Positions 62,344 through 64,000 of a stretch of DNA of 64,000 nt are shown here, in pieces; the first letter of the stretch is position 1, and every line of letters begins with the position of its first letter. A program made the translations under genes and the position numbers. The stretch covers positions 1-64,000 of the forward strand of contig JAHDVP010000010.1 of the NCBI GenBank assembly GCA_023384575.1, in the 5' to 3' direction. Below the pieces are notes generated by a model, which ran no database searches, was not told where the DNA came from, and saw nothing but the letters and a program-made list of their open reading frames with translations. The stretch comes from Acidobacteriota bacterium. Its GTDB lineage: Bacteria; Acidobacteriota; Vicinamibacteria; Vicinamibacterales; JAFNAJ01.

Positions 62344-63190
62344 AGAGCGCCACTCCCGTCGTCAGCAGGTACAGGACGCCGACGTAGCCGTTCAGATCGA
62401 AGGCCTGCTTGACCTTCGACAGGTCGTCGGCCCGGACGAGCGACTGCTCGTAGGCGAGCAGCAGCGCGACGGCCGCCACGCCGGCGTGGTAGATCGCGCC
62501 GAGGCCGGCGAGGTGTCCGAGCGCGAACAACGATCCGACCGTCACCACGTGCAGCCCCCGCGAGATCGCCAGGGCCGTCGGCACGCCGAAGCGGACCGGG
62601 ATCGAGCGCAGGCCGTGGGTCCGGTCGAAGTCGAGGTCCTGGCAGGCGTAGAGGACGTCGAACCCGCCGACCCAGGTACCGATGGCGACAGCCAGCCAGA
62701 CCGGCTCCCACCCCAGACCACCGCCGGCGGCCAGCCATCCTCCCACGGGGGCGACCGCCATCGCCAGCCCGAGGAAGAACTGCGTGCTCCAGGTGAAGCG
62801 TTTGGCGAGCGAGTACCAGAAGACGATGGCCAGCGCCACGGGCGAGAGAGCGAAGCAGATCGGCCCGAGTTGCCACGCCGAGACGACGAACCCGACCGAC
62901 GCGACGCCGACGAACCACGTCGCCTCGGCCCGTGACATGCGCCCCTGGGGCAGCTCGCGCATCGTCGTGCGGGGGTTCAACGCGTCGAACCTGGCGTCGA
63001 CCAGCCGGTTGAAACCCATCGCGGCGCTCCTCGCCGTCACCATCGCCACGAGAATCCACCAGACGCGCCACGGCGTGAGCGGCTCGGCGCGTGCCGCGAG
63101 CAGCGCGCCGACCAGGGCGAACGGCAGCGCGAAGACCGTGTGGCCCACGCGCACGAACGACGCGTACGTTCTGAGACGCTCGATCACCAA
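62333..63190 (-). CDS. UbiA-family prenyltransferase (probably MqnP-like)
   Basis: A 285-residue membrane prenyltransferase with about eight helices. The two Asp-rich motifs are NRLVDARFDALNPRT and DLDFDRTHGLRS. Members prenylate 4-hydroxybenzoate (UbiA) or, in the futalosine pathway, a naphthoate (MqnP). The FNRLVDARFDALNPRT form and neighbours favour the latter, by inference. Spacing to the upstream amidohydrolase is 38 bp. Confidence 0.92.
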   Translation of the reverse strand: MVIERLRTYASFVRVGHTVFALPFALVGALLAARAEPLTPWRVWWILVAMVTARSAAMGFNRLVDARFDALNPRTTMRELPQGRMSRAEATWFVGVASVGFVVSAWQLGPICFALSPVALAIVFWYSLAKRFTWSTQFFLGLAMAVAPVGGWLAAGGGLGWEPVWLAVAIGTWVGGFDVLYACQDLDFDRTHGLRSIPVRFGVPTALAISRGLHVVTVGSLFALGHLAGLGAIYHAGVAAVALLLAYEQSLVRADDLSKVKQAFDLNGYVGVLYLLTTGVALYVG

Positions 63191-63228
63191 GTCCTACCCT
63201 GCTTCGCCGGCAAGCGCGCCGGCGTCCT

Positions 63229-64000
63229 TCACGGCTCCACGAGGTCGCGCAGCCAGTGTACCCGCGACGGCTCGATTCCCGAGACGAGCGCCGCCTCGAC
63301 GTCCGCGACGCCCGGCGGCACGTCGACAGCGACGAGCGCCGGCCGCGCGCCCGCCACGATGGCCCCCAGCCGCCCCTCGACACCCAGGGCCCGCGCGCCA
63401 CCGAGGGTGGCCGCCTCGATCAGCCGGCGCGGCGAGATGTCGGGCGCGAGCCGGCGGAGCGCCGCGAGCTCCGAGAACAGGTTGAGATCGGCGTTGCTCG
63501 CCAGGCTGTCGGTCCCGACGGCGAGGGTGACGCCCGAGGCGAAGAACGCGGCGACCGGGGGCGGGCCGGCCCCCACCCAGACATTGCTGCGCGGACAGGT
63601 GACGAGCGTGGCGTCCCATTGCGCGAGGCGCTCGAGGTCGGCCGCGCCAAGCTGCGTGCCGTGCACGCAGACCATGCGCGGGTGAGCGAACCCGACTCGC
63701 TCGAGGTACTCGACGGGCCCGCACCCGGGGGGCCGCCAGTCTCCCGTCCAGACGCCGAGATCCTCGAGCAGGGTTCGCCACGGCCCGGTGCCATCGGCCA
63801 GCAGCTCCAGCTCCTCGGCCGACTCGGCGAGGTGCACCGACGCCCATCCGGGTGGCTGGGCCGCCGCGGCCCGCCCCACTTCGGCGAACAGGGCCGGAGC
63901 CACCGAATATGGCGCATGGGCCGCGAGACCCGCCCGGAGCCCGCCCGACGGATCTGCCGGAGCCTCGCGCCCTGCCGCGCGTGCGACCACCCTCCGGAAG
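63229..64000 (-). CDS. amidohydrolase (possible aminofutalosine deaminase), 5' end missing
   Basis: The frame is open to the window edge, so at least 256 C-terminal residues are present and the N-terminus with the HxH metal pair is missing. Seen are LAAHAPYSVAPALFAEV, VHLAESAEELELL (metal histidine and glutamate), VCVHGTQL, TCPRSNVWVGAG and GTDSLASNADLNLFSE (metal Asp). This is the TrzA/SsnA-type deaminase pattern. Beside ubiA/ubiX/ubiE-like genes it may deaminate 6-amino-6-deoxyfutalosine (MqnX). The assignment rests on context. Confidence 0.82.
   Translation of the reverse strand, partial: FRRVVARAAGREAPADPSGGLRAGLAAHAPYSVAPALFAEVGRAAAAQPPGWASVHLAESAEELELLADGTGPWRTLLEDLGVWTGDWRPPGCGPVEYLERVGFAHPRMVCVHGTQLGAADLERLAQWDATLVTCPRSNVWVGAGPPPVAAFFASGVTLAVGTDSLASNADLNLFSELAALRRLAPDISPRRLIEAATLGGARALGVEGRLGAIVAGARPALVAVDVPPGVADVEAALVSGIEPSRVHWLRDLVEP

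Overview
This is a 64 kb stretch of a very GC-rich, densely coded bacterial chromosome (about two thirds GC or more by eye). Several features point to a didermic, aerobic bacterium, probably Acidobacteriota near the class Vicinamibacteria. These are an LPS-assembly lipoprotein (lptE), a TonB-family protein, bacillithiol synthesis (bshC), an ETF/FadF electron-transfer set, a UbiE/UbiX/UbiA set best read as the late futalosine menaquinone route, and palindromic GCCGGGGCTGAAGCCCCGGC repeats. The taxon is inferred from gene content and style; no rRNA is present. Almost everything is housekeeping. I see no prophage, CRISPR array, transposase gene or defence island.

Layout, left to right. 1-8 kb: partial tRNA-Gly, yraN, a one-domain asparaginase, a secreted S9 peptidase, then the minus-strand run ribF, unknown gene, cysS, class III aminotransferase. 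8-19 kb: PhnP-like hydrolase and DUF1844 gene diverging from mazG, then comEC, carB, carA and an overlapping membrane pseudokinase with a PEGA domain. 19-31 kb (plus strand): bshC, a class A PBP, a PpiC-type lipoprotein foldase, xdhC, an amidohydrolase, then the CIRCE-controlled hrcA-grpE-dnaJ-prmA operon (no dnaK), with rsmE converging on it. 31-41 kb: a Ser/Thr kinase with a zinc ribbon, ilvE, pilT, recX, alaS, a lytic transglycosylase, a TerB-like gene with a holin-like membrane gene, an S4 RNA-binding protein and rpsT. 41-51 kb (minus strand): holA, lptE, leuS, a histone-deacetylase-like hydrolase, a DUF374 acyltransferase, fadF and etfAB. 51-56 kb (minus strand): the fatty-acid locus yceD-rpmF-plsX-fabD-fabG-acpP-fabF. 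56-64 kb (minus strand): dgt, deoB, hfq, miaA, a tiny membrane ORF, a tonB-like gene, ubiE, ubiX, ubiA and a truncated amidohydrolase.

The unusual material is mostly between genes. Three palindromic repeat families lie at gene 3' ends, and in eight cases the terminal bases of the repeat are the stop codon of the adjoining gene: asparaginase, S9 peptidase, aminotransferase, comEC, recX, the TerB-like gene, prmA and rsmE. One family is an element of about 220 bp with terminal inverted repeats, present in three copies. A second theme is promoter architecture. Many starts lie downstream of an extended -10 of the form TGnTATAcT with no evident -35 box, and several genes (ribF, rsmE, alaS, the S4 gene, one kinase) place the start codon exactly where transcription should begin, suggesting leaderless mRNAs. 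A third is the pseudokinase-PEGA protein translationally coupled to carAB.

Start codons were chosen from ribosome-binding sites, overlaps with upstream genes and family N-termini. Many long open frames antisense to these genes are by-products of high GC and are left out.
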